From: Ferroglobus sp.
GTDB lineage: Archaea > Halobacteriota > Archaeoglobi > Archaeoglobales > Archaeoglobaceae
Reading direction: 5' to 3'
NCBI GenBank assembly: GCA_015523665.1
Contig: WAJX01000114.1
Location: 1-13,868, forward strand
Length of the DNA: 13,868 nucleotides
Below the pieces are notes generated by a model. It was not told the origin of the DNA. It did not search any database and saw nothing but the letters and a program-made list of their open reading frames with translations. Of the stretch, positions 1 through 6,275 are shown piece after piece (position 1 is the first letter of the stretch; each line of letters begins with the position of its first letter). A program made the position numbers and the translations under genes.

Positions 1-6
1 ACCTCC
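1..6 (-). promoter_or_regulatory. Shine-Dalgarno site of a gene off the left edge
   Basis: On the minus strand this reads GGAGGT, a perfect match to the archaeal anti-Shine-Dalgarno tail. It lies at the very edge, so the start codon it serves must be a few bases to the left, outside the window. With the BRE-TATA element at 34-48 it shows that a gene is transcribed leftward, divergent from the ribosomal-protein operon. Its identity cannot be seen. Confidence 0.6.
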
Positions 7-33
7 TAATCATTATCTCATACTCACAATTAC

Positions 34-48
34 TATATATACTTTTCC
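34..48 (-). promoter_or_regulatory. BRE-TATA promoter of the leftward gene
   Basis: Read on the minus strand this is GGAAAAG followed by TATATATA, a textbook archaeal BRE plus TATA box. Transcription would be expected to start about 26 bases downstream, near base 12, giving a short leader that includes the GGAGGT at 6-1. Promoter and ribosome binding site support each other. Confidence 0.6.
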
Positions 49-143
49 ATATGTTTTGTCATTATAGAGGATTATAAAAAATATTAAAAAGTTTCGGGAT
101 TATAAAAGAAAGATTGTTTATAACTTATCGTATATTTTTAAAT

Positions 144-183
144 ATTCATCAAAATTTGTAAATTCAAACCCGTTTTGATGAAT
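144..183. repeat. Inverted repeat, 11-bp arms
   Basis: The left arm ATTCATCAAAA (144-154) is the exact reverse complement of TTTTGATGAAT (173-183), separated by 18 bases. After one mismatch (143/184) two more base pairs follow outward. It could be a stem-loop in RNA or a dyad bound by a protein. The right arm overlaps the tandem repeat starting at 182 by two bases. Position alone does not show which flanking gene it serves. Confidence 0.7.
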
Positions 184-207
184 TTTGCTAAACAATTTTG
201 CTAAACA
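182..207. repeat. Perfect 13-bp tandem direct repeat
   Basis: ATTTTGCTAAACA occurs twice back to back (182-194 and 195-207) with no mismatch. A shortened copy, ATTTGCTAA, recurs at 416-424 right beside the BRE of the operon promoter. Direct repeats of this size in front of an operon are typical of sites bound by a regulator on one face of the DNA, since 13 bp is a little over one turn. The function is inferred, the repeat is directly visible. Confidence 0.7.
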
Positions 208-253
208 CAGATATAAACTTTTATATAAACTATATTTAGTATATTTTATATAT

Positions 254-269
254 TGGTAACGCATTACCA
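254..269. repeat. Palindrome TGGTAA-CGCA-TTACCA
   Basis: A perfect 6-bp inverted repeat with a four-base centre sits just after AT-rich, TATA-like sequence (218-252). It could be a small operator or a short hairpin. No gene starts close by, so no role is assigned. Confidence 0.45.
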
Positions 270-423
270 TTGAAAATTGTTTCTTGAAGATAACAAACAG
301 TAATCACAACTATAGAGCTTTGGAATTTGGAATCTCTTATCTTTATTTGACTTTATCAATCATTCTACTCTATCATAAATTTTGAAACATTTAACAGTGT
401 TGATTTTAACTTAAAATTTGCTA

Positions 424-439
424 AGAAAGTTTTTTAAAT
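424..439 (+). promoter_or_regulatory. BRE-TATA promoter of the translation operon
   Basis: The sequence GAAAG followed by TTTTTTAAAT matches an archaeal BRE plus TATA box. The TATA centre is about 26 bases before the GTG at 461, so transcription is expected to start at or near that codon. The G of the BRE lies 36 bases before the start codon, the same spacing as at several other promoters in this window. Confidence 0.55.
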
Positions 440-460
440 CAGAGGTTCTACACGCAGATT

Positions 461-685
461 GTGGCAATCAATATTGGGAAAAAAGGAATAACCGAGGGAG
501 TGGTTAAGGAGATAAATATGCTTCTTGAGAAAAAGGGAGTTGTGAAAGTTAAATTGCTCAAAAATTTTAGGAATTTCGTTAATAAGGATAGAAGGGAGTT
601 AGCAAGGGAGATAGCTTCAAAAGTTGATGGTGAACTTGTAGATTTAAGAGGGTTTGTATTAACTTTTAAGAAGTTTAAGAGGTGA
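461..685 (+). CDS. YhbY/CRS1-type (CRM domain) RNA-binding protein
   Basis: This is a small single-domain RNA-binding protein of the YhbY/CRM family, whose members associate with ribosomal RNA or ribosome precursors. The residues [10 protein letters not shown] (about 4-13) match the family's GxxG loop, and DRRELA plus ELVDLRG near the C terminus match the family's end. It is 74 residues long, about 15-20 shorter than many archaeal members, which carry an extra N-terminal helix. The frame stays open only to base 425, with no other ATG, GTG or TTG, so the missing helix is not encoded here. I take the GTG start because a BRE-TATA box sits 26 bases upstream. The only SD-like sequence (AGAGGT at 441-446) is 14 bases away, so the message may be leaderless. 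It heads the operon; S19e follows after 4 bases. Confidence 0.8.
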   Translation: MAINIGKKGITEGVVKEINMLLEKKGVVKVKLLKNFRNFVNKDRRELAREIASKVDGELVDLRGFVLTFKKFKR

Positions 686-686
686 T
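679..686 (+). promoter_or_regulatory. Shine-Dalgarno site for S19e
   Basis: GAGGTGAT lies 3 bases before the ATG at 690 and overlaps the stop codon of the preceding gene (TGA at 683-685). This fixes the S19e start and indicates coupled translation of the two genes. Confidence 0.7.
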
Positions 687-689
687 AAA

Positions 690-1139
690 ATGCTGTATAA
701 CGTTCCTCCTGAAATGTTAATAGAAAAGGTTGCTGAAGAACTCAAAAAGATGGAAGAATTTCAACCACCTGATTGGGCTAAATACGTAAAGACTGGAGTT
801 CATAAAGAGAGATCGCCAGAGAGAGAAGATTGGTGGTATGTTAGAGTGGCTTCAATTTTTAGAAAGATCTATACAGATGGACCAGTTGGTATAGAAAGGT
901 TAAGAACGGTTTATGGAGGTAGAAAGAGGAGAGGCTCCAAACGACCTAAGTTTAGAAAGGGGAGTGGTTCAATAATAAGGAAAGCTTTACAACAACTTGA
1001 GAAGGCAGGATTTGTTAAGAGGACTGATGAAGGTAGAGTTGTTACACCAAAAGGGAGATCATTCCTCGATAAAATTGCAAACGAGCTAAAGGAAGAGCTT
1101 GTTAAGGAAATCCCGTCTTTGGAGAAATATTGGAGATGA
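690..1139 (+). CDS. rps19e: Small-subunit ribosomal protein S19e
   Basis: Protein S19e is found in archaeal and eukaryotic 30S/40S subunits and is required for small-subunit maturation in eukaryotes. At 149 residues it has the usual archaeal length. Visible family features are the [11 protein letters not shown] stretch (27-37), [10 protein letters not shown] with RKIY (47-61), [14 protein letters not shown] (64-77), a very basic loop of R, K and G residues (78-93), and a winged-helix-like end containing [14 protein letters not shown] and VVTPKGR (95-123). ATG at 690 follows a strong SD. Its place next to the PDCD5-like gene, L31e and L39e is the standard euryarchaeal arrangement. Confidence 0.95.
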   Translation: MLYNVPPEMLIEKVAEELKKMEEFQPPDWAKYVKTGVHKERSPEREDWWYVRVASIFRKIYTDGPVGIERLRTVYGGRKRRGSKRPKFRKGSGSIIRKALQQLEKAGFVKRTDEGRVVTPKGRSFLDKIANELKEELVKEIPSLEKYWR

Positions 1140-1154
1140 TTTGGGGGTGATTCT

Positions 1155-1490
1155 ATGGATGAACTTGAGGAAATCAGAAGGAGAAGACTGATGGAACTTC
1201 AAGCGAGAAGAGAGAAAGAATTAGAGGAGCTTGTAAAACAGCAAGAAATAGCTAGACAAATTGAAGCTCAGAAAAAAGCAATTCTTAGAGCTATATTGGA
1301 GCCAGAAGCAAAGGAAAGATTGTCCAGATTAAAGTTGGCTCATCCAGATGTTGCTGAAGCTGTTGAAAATCAACTCATATCGTTAGCTCAATCTGGAAAG
1401 ATAACGAATAAAATAAGTGATAAAACTTTGGTGGAGATTCTAAAGAGAGTTATGCCTAAGAGGAGAGAGACTAGGATAATAAGGAAATAA
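1155..1490 (+). CDS. PDCD5/TFAR19-like DNA-binding protein
   Basis: This 111-residue protein belongs to the small, basic PDCD5 family shared by archaea and eukaryotes. Archaeal members bind DNA in vitro, and their precise role is unsettled. The sequence shows a charged N-terminal helix (DELEEIRRRRLMELQ), a long helical region with the family's QQEIARQIEAQKKAILR segment (29-45), then ILEPEAKERLSRLKLAHP (47-64) and the end with ENQLISLAQSGKI and KISDKTLVEIL (71-97). A strong SD (GGGGGTGA, 1143-1150) lies 4 bases before the ATG, and the S19e stop is 15 bases upstream. The gene conventionally sits between S19e and L39e, as here. Confidence 0.9.
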   Translation: MDELEEIRRRRLMELQARREKELEELVKQQEIARQIEAQKKAILRAILEPEAKERLSRLKLAHPDVAEAVENQLISLAQSGKITNKISDKTLVEILKRVMPKRRETRIIRK

Positions 1491-1509
1491 TAATAAATTA
1501 CAATAATAA

Positions 1510-1530
1510 AATTACAATAAAAATGTAATT
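1510..1530 (+). repeat. Hairpin after the PDCD5-like gene
   Basis: AATTACA (1510-1516) pairs with TGTAATT (1524-1530) across a 7-base loop, 20 bases after the stop codon. The overlapping ATTACAATAA occurs twice (1497-1506 and 1511-1520). No T-run follows, so it is not a convincing terminator. A processing or mRNA-stability element is possible. Confidence 0.4.
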
Positions 1531-1701
1531 AAAAATATAGGGATGAGATGGATTAACATATAACTTGTGATAGTATACAATTTCAATCGTATCAAGGAGA
1601 AGATAATAATAAAATATAAATGTGGATTAATAAAAGAAAGGGAAGATAGATTAAGAAAAAGATTAAGAAAATAGAAGGAAGTAAAAAGTGAGAAAAGAAA
1701 A

Positions 1702-1729
1702 AATAATAAAAATTTAATAATAAAAATTT
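1702..1729 (+). repeat. Perfect 14-bp tandem repeat before L39e
   Basis: AATAATAAAAATTT occurs twice back to back (1702-1715 and 1716-1729). It sits about 27-54 bases before the L39e start within the cytosine-free leader. The composition is simple, so slippage is a sufficient origin; it could also act as a TATA-like element. Confidence 0.5.
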
Positions 1730-1755
1730 GAAATAAATTGGAATGAGGGGATAGA

Positions 1756-1908
1756 ATGGGTAAGAAAACTCTTGGAGTGAAAAAAAGGCTTGGGAAGTTT
1801 TTAAAGCAGAATAAAAGAGCTCCTGTATGGATAACGTTAAAAACTAAGAGAAAAGTGTTTACAAGTCCAAAAAGAAGATTTTGGAGAACTAAAACGCTTA
1901 AAGTATAG
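1756..1908 (+). CDS. rpl39e: Large-subunit ribosomal protein L39e
   Basis: L39e is a tiny, highly basic protein lining the peptide exit tunnel of archaeal and eukaryotic large subunits. Translating from the ATG at 1756 gives 50 residues: it begins MGKKTLGVKKRLGKF, continues with the family segment QNKRAPVWITLKT (18-30), and ends with the conserved RRFWRTKTLK region (40-49). Usual length is about 50-51, so it is complete. The SD GAGGGGAT (1745-1752) precedes it by 3 bases. L31e starts 13 bases after its stop; the L39e-L31e pair is a standard archaeal arrangement. Confidence 0.93.
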   Translation: MGKKTLGVKKRLGKFLKQNKRAPVWITLKTKRKVFTSPKRRFWRTKTLKV

Positions 1909-1921
1909 TTGAGGTGGGAGT

Positions 1922-2191
1922 ATGGCTGGGATAGTTGCTGAGAGGATATACTCCATACGCCTCAGACAGAAGATGAAGAAATATCCTAAATGGCTTAGGG
2001 CTAAGAAAGCTGTTAAATATGTGAGAAATTTCCTCAGTAGACACATGAAAGTTGAACCAGAGAATGTGAAGATAGATAAGAGTGTTAATGAGAAGATATG
2101 GGAAAGAGGTAGTCAAAAACCTCCAGCGAGAATAAGGGTTAGGGCTGTGAAGTTTGATGACGGTATAGTTGAGGTTGAGCTTGTAAGTTAG
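1922..2191 (+). CDS. rpl31e: Large-subunit ribosomal protein L31e
   Basis: L31e is an archaeal/eukaryotic 50S/60S protein located near the exit tunnel. The 89-residue product has the family features: ERIYSIRLR near the N terminus (7-15), RAKKAVKYVRNFLSRHMKV (26-44), VKIDKSVNEKIWERG (49-63), KPPARIRVRAVKFDDG (66-81) and the VEVEL end. A strong SD (GAGGTGG, 1911-1917) precedes the ATG. The gap to aIF6 is 49 bases and ends with a promoter-like AT box. Confidence 0.95.
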   Translation: MAGIVAERIYSIRLRQKMKKYPKWLRAKKAVKYVRNFLSRHMKVEPENVKIDKSVNEKIWERGSQKPPARIRVRAVKFDDGIVEVELVS

Positions 2192-2213
2192 ATGAGTTAA
2201 CCAGACGATGAAA

Positions 2214-2234
2214 TATGATATAATAAAATAAATA
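2214..2234 (+). repeat. 21-base leader repeat, copy 1 (before aIF6)
   Basis: These 21 bases, starting TATGATATAA, are identical to 3640-3660 upstream of ftsY. The copy ends 6 bases before the aIF6 ATG at 2241. It includes a TATA-like core and is preceded by CGATGAAA (2206-2213), which resembles a BRE 34 bases before the start codon. aIF6 has no visible SD. The simplest reading is an internal promoter giving a leaderless aIF6 message. Confidence 0.5.
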
Positions 2235-2240
2235 AATGAC

Positions 2241-2900
2241 ATGGTAGTAAGCATGAAACTATCCATTAACGGAAACCCACTCATCGGACTTTACATAAAA
2301 CTCTGCGATGAATTTGCTGTGGTTGGTGTGAGAGATAAAAAAGCTATTGAAATGTTGAGAGAACTCGGAGTTGAGGTTGTGTATACAACAATAGCTGGTT
2401 CAGAATTGGTTGGAGCTATGCTCGCCTTGAATTCGAATGGTGCTCTGTTAAGTAATCATGCGATGAGAAAAGAAATTGAGAGAATAAAGAAAAAGATGGA
2501 TGTAAAAATTGTTGAGACTAGGATGACATGTCTTGGAAATATAGCTTTAACAAACGATTCTGGGGCTATAGTTCATCCAGAAGCTGAAGAGAGGATAATT
2601 GAGAATATAAGGAGTTTTTTGGATGTTGAAGTTTCAAGAGGTACTATTGGGGGAATAAAAACTGTCGGAATGGCAGGAGTTGCAACAAATAATGGGGCTT
2701 TATTAAATCCAAATGCTAACGAATGGGAGATAAAAAGAGTTGAAGAAGTTTTAGGTGTTGAAGCTCTAACAGGTACAGTAAATTTTGGGAGCGATATGGT
2801 TGGTACAGGGTTGGTTGCAAACTCTCGTGGGTATATAGTTGGAGAAGATACAACAGGATTTGAGCTTGGAGTAATTGAGGAAGCTCTTGGATTCATTTAG
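2241..2900 (+). CDS. eif6: Translation initiation factor aIF6 (anti-association factor)
   Basis: aIF6 binds the large ribosomal subunit and keeps it from joining the small subunit too early. The protein (219 residues from the ATG at 2241, near the family length of about 220) shows the repeated units of the five-fold pentein propeller: GNPLIGLYIKLCDEFAVVG (11-29), then repeats built around SNGALLSNHA, DSGAIVHPEA, NNGALLNPNA and SRGYIVGEDTTGFE. A second in-frame ATG at 2253 would remove 4 residues. Neither start has an SD. I choose 2241 because of its spacing from the upstream AT box. L18a/LX follows after 84 bases. Confidence 0.93.
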   Translation: MVVSMKLSINGNPLIGLYIKLCDEFAVVGVRDKKAIEMLRELGVEVVYTTIAGSELVGAMLALNSNGALLSNHAMRKEIERIKKKMDVKIVETRMTCLGNIALTNDSGAIVHPEAEERIIENIRSFLDVEVSRGTIGGIKTVGMAGVATNNGALLNPNANEWEIKRVEEVLGVEALTGTVNFGSDMVGTGLVANSRGYIVGEDTTGFELGVIEEALGFI

Positions 2901-2984
2901 CTTAATGCAAATGTATTGACTAAGTTGGTGAATGACTTTGAATAACAGTGTTTATGATAACCTTAACGTAAAGGAGGGATTTTT

Positions 2985-3161
2985 ATGAGATTTGAAGTGA
3001 AAGGAGCTTTTAGATGTGGGGAGAAGTGGATGAAATTTGTAAAAGTTGTTGAGGCGAAAAATGAGAGATTTGCAATTGAGAAAACATTGTCTTTAATAGG
3101 TAGTAATCATAAGGTTAAGAGAAATCTTATTAAGATAAATGGAGTAAAAGAAATTGAGTGA
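2985..3161 (+). CDS. rpl18a: Large-subunit ribosomal protein L18a/LX
   Basis: This small archaeal 50S protein (called LX, equivalent to eukaryotic L18a/eL20) is commonly encoded between aIF6 and prefoldin alpha, as here. Translating from the ATG at 2985 gives 58 residues, a normal length for LX. It starts MRFEVKGAFRCGEKWMKFVK and ends with the characteristic KRNLIKINGVKEIE. Position, length and the ending SNHKVKRNLIKI agree with the family. A strong SD (AAGGAGGGA, 2971-2979) lies 5 bases upstream of the ATG. Its stop is 4 bases before the likely pfdA ATG, implying coupling. Confidence 0.88.
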   Translation: MRFEVKGAFRCGEKWMKFVKVVEAKNERFAIEKTLSLIGSNHKVKRNLIKINGVKEIE

Positions 3162-3165
3162 TAAC

Positions 3166-3594
3166 ATGGAGAAAGAAATCCAACAAAGGTTGGTTCTTCT
3201 TGAACAGCTAAGAAGTGAAGCGGAAGGAATTCAGAGAAGAATTGTTGAAATGGAATTAGTAAAAAACGAACTTCAGCGAACTATAGAGAGTTTGGAATTC
3301 TTTCAGAATCTTGAAAATGATGTTGAAGCTCTGATGAATTTGGGTGGAGGAGTTTTTGCATACGTTAATGTGAACGAGAGTAAAAAGATGTTAGTTGACA
3401 TAGGAGCTGGAGTTGTGGTTGAAAGAGAAGTTGGAGAGGCGATTGAGTATCTTAAATCTAAAAGGGAGAGGATTGAAGAAACAACAAGAAAACTTCAAGA
3501 AGTTTTAAATCAAATAGCAAGCCAGATGGAGAAATTACAAGCAGAAATAGCAAAGTTGAGTAAAGAAGCTGAAAAAGGCGAGGAGAAAAAGTAG
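3166..3594 (+). CDS. pfdA: Prefoldin alpha subunit (GimC alpha)
   Basis: Prefoldin alpha pairs with beta subunits to form a jellyfish-shaped chaperone that captures unfolded proteins and passes them to the thermosome. The 142 residues show an N-terminal coiled-coil helix (about 1-55), a central beta-hairpin core with LMNLGGGVFAYVNV (56-69) and MLVDIGAGVVVEREV (75-89), and a C-terminal coiled-coil helix (about 92-136) with a lysine/glutamate tail. I use the ATG at 3166, served by GAGTGAT at 3156-3162. An in-frame TTG at 3154 would add 4 residues and overlap the LX stop. Ninety bases, mostly C-free, lie before ftsY. Confidence 0.92.
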   Translation: MEKEIQQRLVLLEQLRSEAEGIQRRIVEMELVKNELQRTIESLEFFQNLENDVEALMNLGGGVFAYVNVNESKKMLVDIGAGVVVEREVGEAIEYLKSKRERIEETTRKLQEVLNQIASQMEKLQAEIAKLSKEAEKGEEKK

Positions 3595-3639
3595 GATAAG
3601 ATAAAAGATTAAAGAAAGATTATTAAAATAAGTAAGAAT

Positions 3640-3660
3640 TATGATATAATAAAATAAATA
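3640..3660 (+). repeat. 21-base leader repeat, copy 2 (before ftsY)
   Basis: Identical to 2214-2234. Here it ends 10 bases before the ftsY ATG at 3671, and only a weak SD-like GGGATGG (3661-3667) intervenes. It lies in an 89-base stretch (3580-3668) without cytosine. The spacing to the start codon would suit a TATA box for a leaderless or nearly leaderless transcript. Confidence 0.5.
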
Positions 3661-3670
3661 GGGATGGACT

Positions 3671-4633
3671 ATGTTTGATTTTTTGAAAGAGAAGTTATCC
3701 ATTTTTAATAAAAAAATTGACGAAGGGGAGATAGGATTTAAAGAGAAAGTTTCAGCGTTAATCATCGATAGAGAGATAATTATAGATAAGAAGAAACTAG
3801 ATGGTATTCTCTCAGAACTTGAGATGATTTTACTTGAGAGTGATGTTGCATTTGAGGTTGTTGAGGAGATCTTGGAGAAGCTTAGAGAAAGATTGAATGG
3901 AAAGAGGAAAAAGATAGGGGAAAAACTATCATCTCTTGTTATTGGTGAACTTAAAACAATACTACTTGAAATTCTTGGGAGAGAATTCTTTGATTTTGAT
4001 GAATTTATAGCTGAAAAAATTAAAGAAAAGAAACCTGTCCATATTCTATTTGTTGGTGTTAATGGGACTGGTAAAACAACAACTATTGCTAAGGTTGCTA
4101 AAAGACTACTTGCTAATAACTATTCAGTTGTCATCTCTGCTGGAGATACCTTCAGAGCTGGTGCGATAGAGCAATTGGAAGTGCATGCAAGAAATCTTGG
4201 GGTTAGGTTGATAAAGCATAAACTCGGAGCAGATCCGACAGCTGTTATATATGACGCTCTGAAACATGCTAAAAGCAGAGGAATAGATGTGGTTCTTTCA
4301 GACACAGCTGGAAGAATGCATACTAAAAAGAATTTAATAGATCAACTTGAGAAGATAAAGAGAGTTACATCTCCAGATTTAACGATATTTGTTGATGAAA
4401 GCATAGCTGGGAATGATGCAATTGAAAGAGCCAGGATGTTCAATGAAGCTATAAAAATAGATGGAACAATTCTAACAAAGATGGACGCTGATCCAAAAGG
4501 AGGGACAGCAATCTCCATAACTTATGTGACTGGAAAACCAATCATTTTCATAGGAAACGGGCAAGGTTATGACGATCTTGTGAAATTTGATGCTAAATGG
4601 CTGGTTGAGAGATTACTGGATGTCACCTCTTAA
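3671..4633 (+). CDS. ftsY: Signal recognition particle receptor FtsY (SRalpha)
   Basis: FtsY is the membrane-associated GTPase that receives SRP-bound ribosomes making secreted or membrane proteins. Its 320 residues consist of a short N-terminal stretch, the helical N domain (about 20-115) and the GTPase G domain. Visible motifs are the P-loop GVNGTGKTT (129-137), DTFRAGA (159-165), DTAGR (211-215), TKMD (269-272) and GNGQGYDDL (295-303), all intact. It lacks the long acidic N-terminal A domain of bacterial FtsY, as usual in archaea. It ends the operon: its last 11 bases overlap the 3' end of the DNA ligase gene on the other strand, so there is no separate terminator between them. Confidence 0.96.
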   Translation: MFDFLKEKLSIFNKKIDEGEIGFKEKVSALIIDREIIIDKKKLDGILSELEMILLESDVAFEVVEEILEKLRERLNGKRKKIGEKLSSLVIGELKTILLEILGREFFDFDEFIAEKIKEKKPVHILFVGVNGTGKTTTIAKVAKRLLANNYSVVISAGDTFRAGAIEQLEVHARNLGVRLIKHKLGADPTAVIYDALKHAKSRGIDVVLSDTAGRMHTKKNLIDQLEKIKRVTSPDLTIFVDESIAGNDAIERARMFNEAIKIDGTILTKMDADPKGGTAISITYVTGKPIIFIGNGQGYDDLVKFDAKWLVERLLDVTS

Positions 4634-6275
4634 ACTGACCTTCATAGAGTTTAGCAACCCTCTCTATTGAGTCAGCCTCATCAACACTTTTGTCATCCCT
4701 AAGCCTTATGAATCTTGGAAATCTCAATGCGTATCCGCTCTCATATTTGGGACTTTTCTGTATCTCCTGGTAAGCTACTTCAAAAACATATTTTGGTTGA
4801 AATATAACTCTCTTCCCCTCTTCGAATTCAATTAATGGTTTAAATATCTCTGTTAATTCTTCTAAATCCTCATCTGTAAATCCAGTTGCAACCTTTCCAA
4901 CTTTAACGAGTTTACCATCATCTAAGCATGCAAGCTCGAAAGAACTCAACAAATGCCCTCTTTTCCCCTCTCCCCACTCTCCACCTACAACAACTAAGTC
5001 TAAGGTTTCCATAACAGCTTTTAGCTTTAACCAGTGCTTTCCCCTCTTTCCGGGAATATAGGGAGAGTTTGGATTCTTTAACATCACTCCTTCATGCCCA
5101 GCGTTAAGAGCGGAAGAGTATATTTTTTCAACTTCTTTAGGATCGGAGGTAATTATATGTTCGGCTATTTTTAAGATTTCACTCTCCTTTACAGCTTTCA
5201 TAAGTCTCTCTCTTCTCTCTTTAAGAGGAAAATCTATTAACTCTTCTCCATCGTAAATTATGTCAAAAAAGTAAACTTTAAGAGGAATTTTTTCAACCAT
5301 CTTTGTGATATCATGTTTTCTCCTAAATCTCCTCAAAACATGTTGAAATGGCATCGGCTTACCATCTTTAACTGCTATTACTTCTCCATCGAGAATAACT
5401 CCTTCTTTAACATTCTTCCTTATCTCATCTGCAATCTCGGGAAGAGCTGAAGTTACGTTTTCGAGCCTTCTGGAGAATATTGTGACTTTACCATTTCCGT
5501 AATGAATCTGAACTCGTGATCCATCAAACTTCCATTCAACTCCTGCTTTTCCCATCTCTCTTACAGCAGAATCTATATTTTCAGCTACCTGAGCGAGCAT
5601 CATCTTAACTGGACTGTGAAGGGTTATTTTCATAGATTTAAGCCCCTTTTTTCCTTGATTCTTTGCAACAACAGCTACTTTCCCATAATCATTTGATATC
5701 ATATATGCCCTTTCTACGAGATTTGCATCTAAATTCCAAGCTTTGGCTATAGCATCTCTGATTATCCCCTCTCCAACTCCAAGCCTCATCTCTCCTAGTA
5801 TCAATCTTGTTATATATCTGGCCTCTATTGGAGTTGAAGATATGAATATGTCTGTGAGGAGCATTACCTTCCTTTTCTGACTCCCCTCTCCACTAAGTTT
5901 TGCCATTTCATCAAATATCTCTCTAACTTTTGCTATTGTTAGCTCTTCTTGGAAAAGAGTGGTTTGCTTCTTCTTTGCGATTATCATTTCAGCAGCCAAT
6001 CCCATGTCTGCCTTCTCTCTTATTAAATCTTCTATCTCTCTTTTACTTATCCCAGTTGCCTGTTTTAGAGCTTCATATAGCAGACCGATGCCAACACCAA
6101 TCTCTCTATCATCCCAAGGAGGGTAGATCTTTCCCATGATGAATAAGATGACGTTATAAAGATCATTGTCATCTAAGTTCTTTATGAAACTTGAGATTCT
6201 TGATGAAAGTTCTAAAGTTGATGAAATCTTCTCTATAACACTGCAAAATTCTGCAAACTCTTTGAAAGTGAGCAT
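4623..6275 (-). CDS. lig: ATP-dependent DNA ligase
   Basis: This is the replicative and repair ligase of archaea, sealing nicks between Okazaki fragments by an enzyme-AMP intermediate. The 550 residues comprise an N-terminal helical DNA-binding domain (about 1-210), the adenylation domain and a C-terminal OB fold. Motif I is KFDGSR (249-254), with K249 as the AMP-accepting lysine. Motif III FSRRLENVT (267-275), EGVMLK (395-400, motif IV), WLKLK (415-419, motif V) and RFPRFIRLRDDK (518-529) are present. Length and sequence closely resemble Archaeoglobus fulgidus ligase as I remember it. The ATG at 6275 has no SD, but a BRE-TATA box lies at the leaderless distance. The gene converges on ftsY. 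Confidence 0.97.
   Translation of the reverse strand: MLTFKEFAEFCSVIEKISSTLELSSRISSFIKNLDDNDLYNVILFIMGKIYPPWDDREIGVGIGLLYEALKQATGISKREIEDLIREKADMGLAAEMIIAKKKQTTLFQEELTIAKVREIFDEMAKLSGEGSQKRKVMLLTDIFISSTPIEARYITRLILGEMRLGVGEGIIRDAIAKAWNLDANLVERAYMISNDYGKVAVVAKNQGKKGLKSMKITLHSPVKMMLAQVAENIDSAVREMGKAGVEWKFDGSRVQIHYGNGKVTIFSRRLENVTSALPEIADEIRKNVKEGVILDGEVIAVKDGKPMPFQHVLRRFRRKHDITKMVEKIPLKVYFFDIIYDGEELIDFPLKERRERLMKAVKESEILKIAEHIITSDPKEVEKIYSSALNAGHEGVMLKNPNSPYIPGKRGKHWLKLKAVMETLDLVVVGGEWGEGKRGHLLSSFELACLDDGKLVKVGKVATGFTDEDLEELTEIFKPLIEFEEGKRVIFQPKYVFEVAYQEIQKSPKYESGYALRFPRFIRLRDDKSVDEADSIERVAKLYEGQFKR

Larger units (their letters stand above)
1..460. other. Gene-free, AT-rich regulatory region with repeats
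   Basis: No reading frame here looks coding on either strand. The stretch separates a leftward gene off the edge from the rightward operon that starts at 461. It contains the leftward promoter (34-48), a long inverted repeat (144-183), a perfect 13-bp tandem repeat (182-207), TATA-like AT tracts (211-254), a small palindrome (254-269) and the operon promoter (424-439). I saw no tRNA-like fold and no paired C/D boxes. The density of repeats suggests a regulatory region, but this is inference. Confidence 0.6.
1491..1755 (+). other. Long intergenic leader before L39e
   Basis: These 265 bases interrupt an otherwise tight operon. Just after the PDCD5 stop there is a 7-bp hairpin (AATTACA/TGTAATT, 1510-1530). 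A TATA-like ACATATAAC lies at 1557-1565. From 1594 to 1768 the plus strand has not one cytosine and is very purine-rich. A 14-bp tandem repeat lies at 1702-1729. No reading frame looks coding. It may hold a secondary promoter and a long, unstructured, purine-rich 5' leader for the L39e-L31e part, but that is inference. Confidence 0.5.

Noticed and set aside
144..183. C/D box guide RNA (TGATGA occurs in both orientations)
   Set aside because: The TGATGA matches are preceded by T rather than a purine and have no properly spaced CTGA boxes.
182..207. CRISPR array
   Set aside because: There are only two back-to-back 13-bp units with no spacers and no cas genes nearby.
1..460. Replication origin
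   Set aside because: The region is AT-rich with repeats, but no ORB-like G-rich element, no Orc1/Cdc6 gene in view and no cluster of matching repeats was seen.
1898..2284. A 128-residue minus-strand frame opposite L31e
   Set aside because: It is antisense to a clear ribosomal-protein gene, has a hydrophobic, low-complexity product and no SD.
2573..2896. A 107-residue minus-strand frame opposite aIF6
   Set aside because: It is a shadow of the aIF6 gene, rich in Ser and Pro as expected for the complement of its codons.
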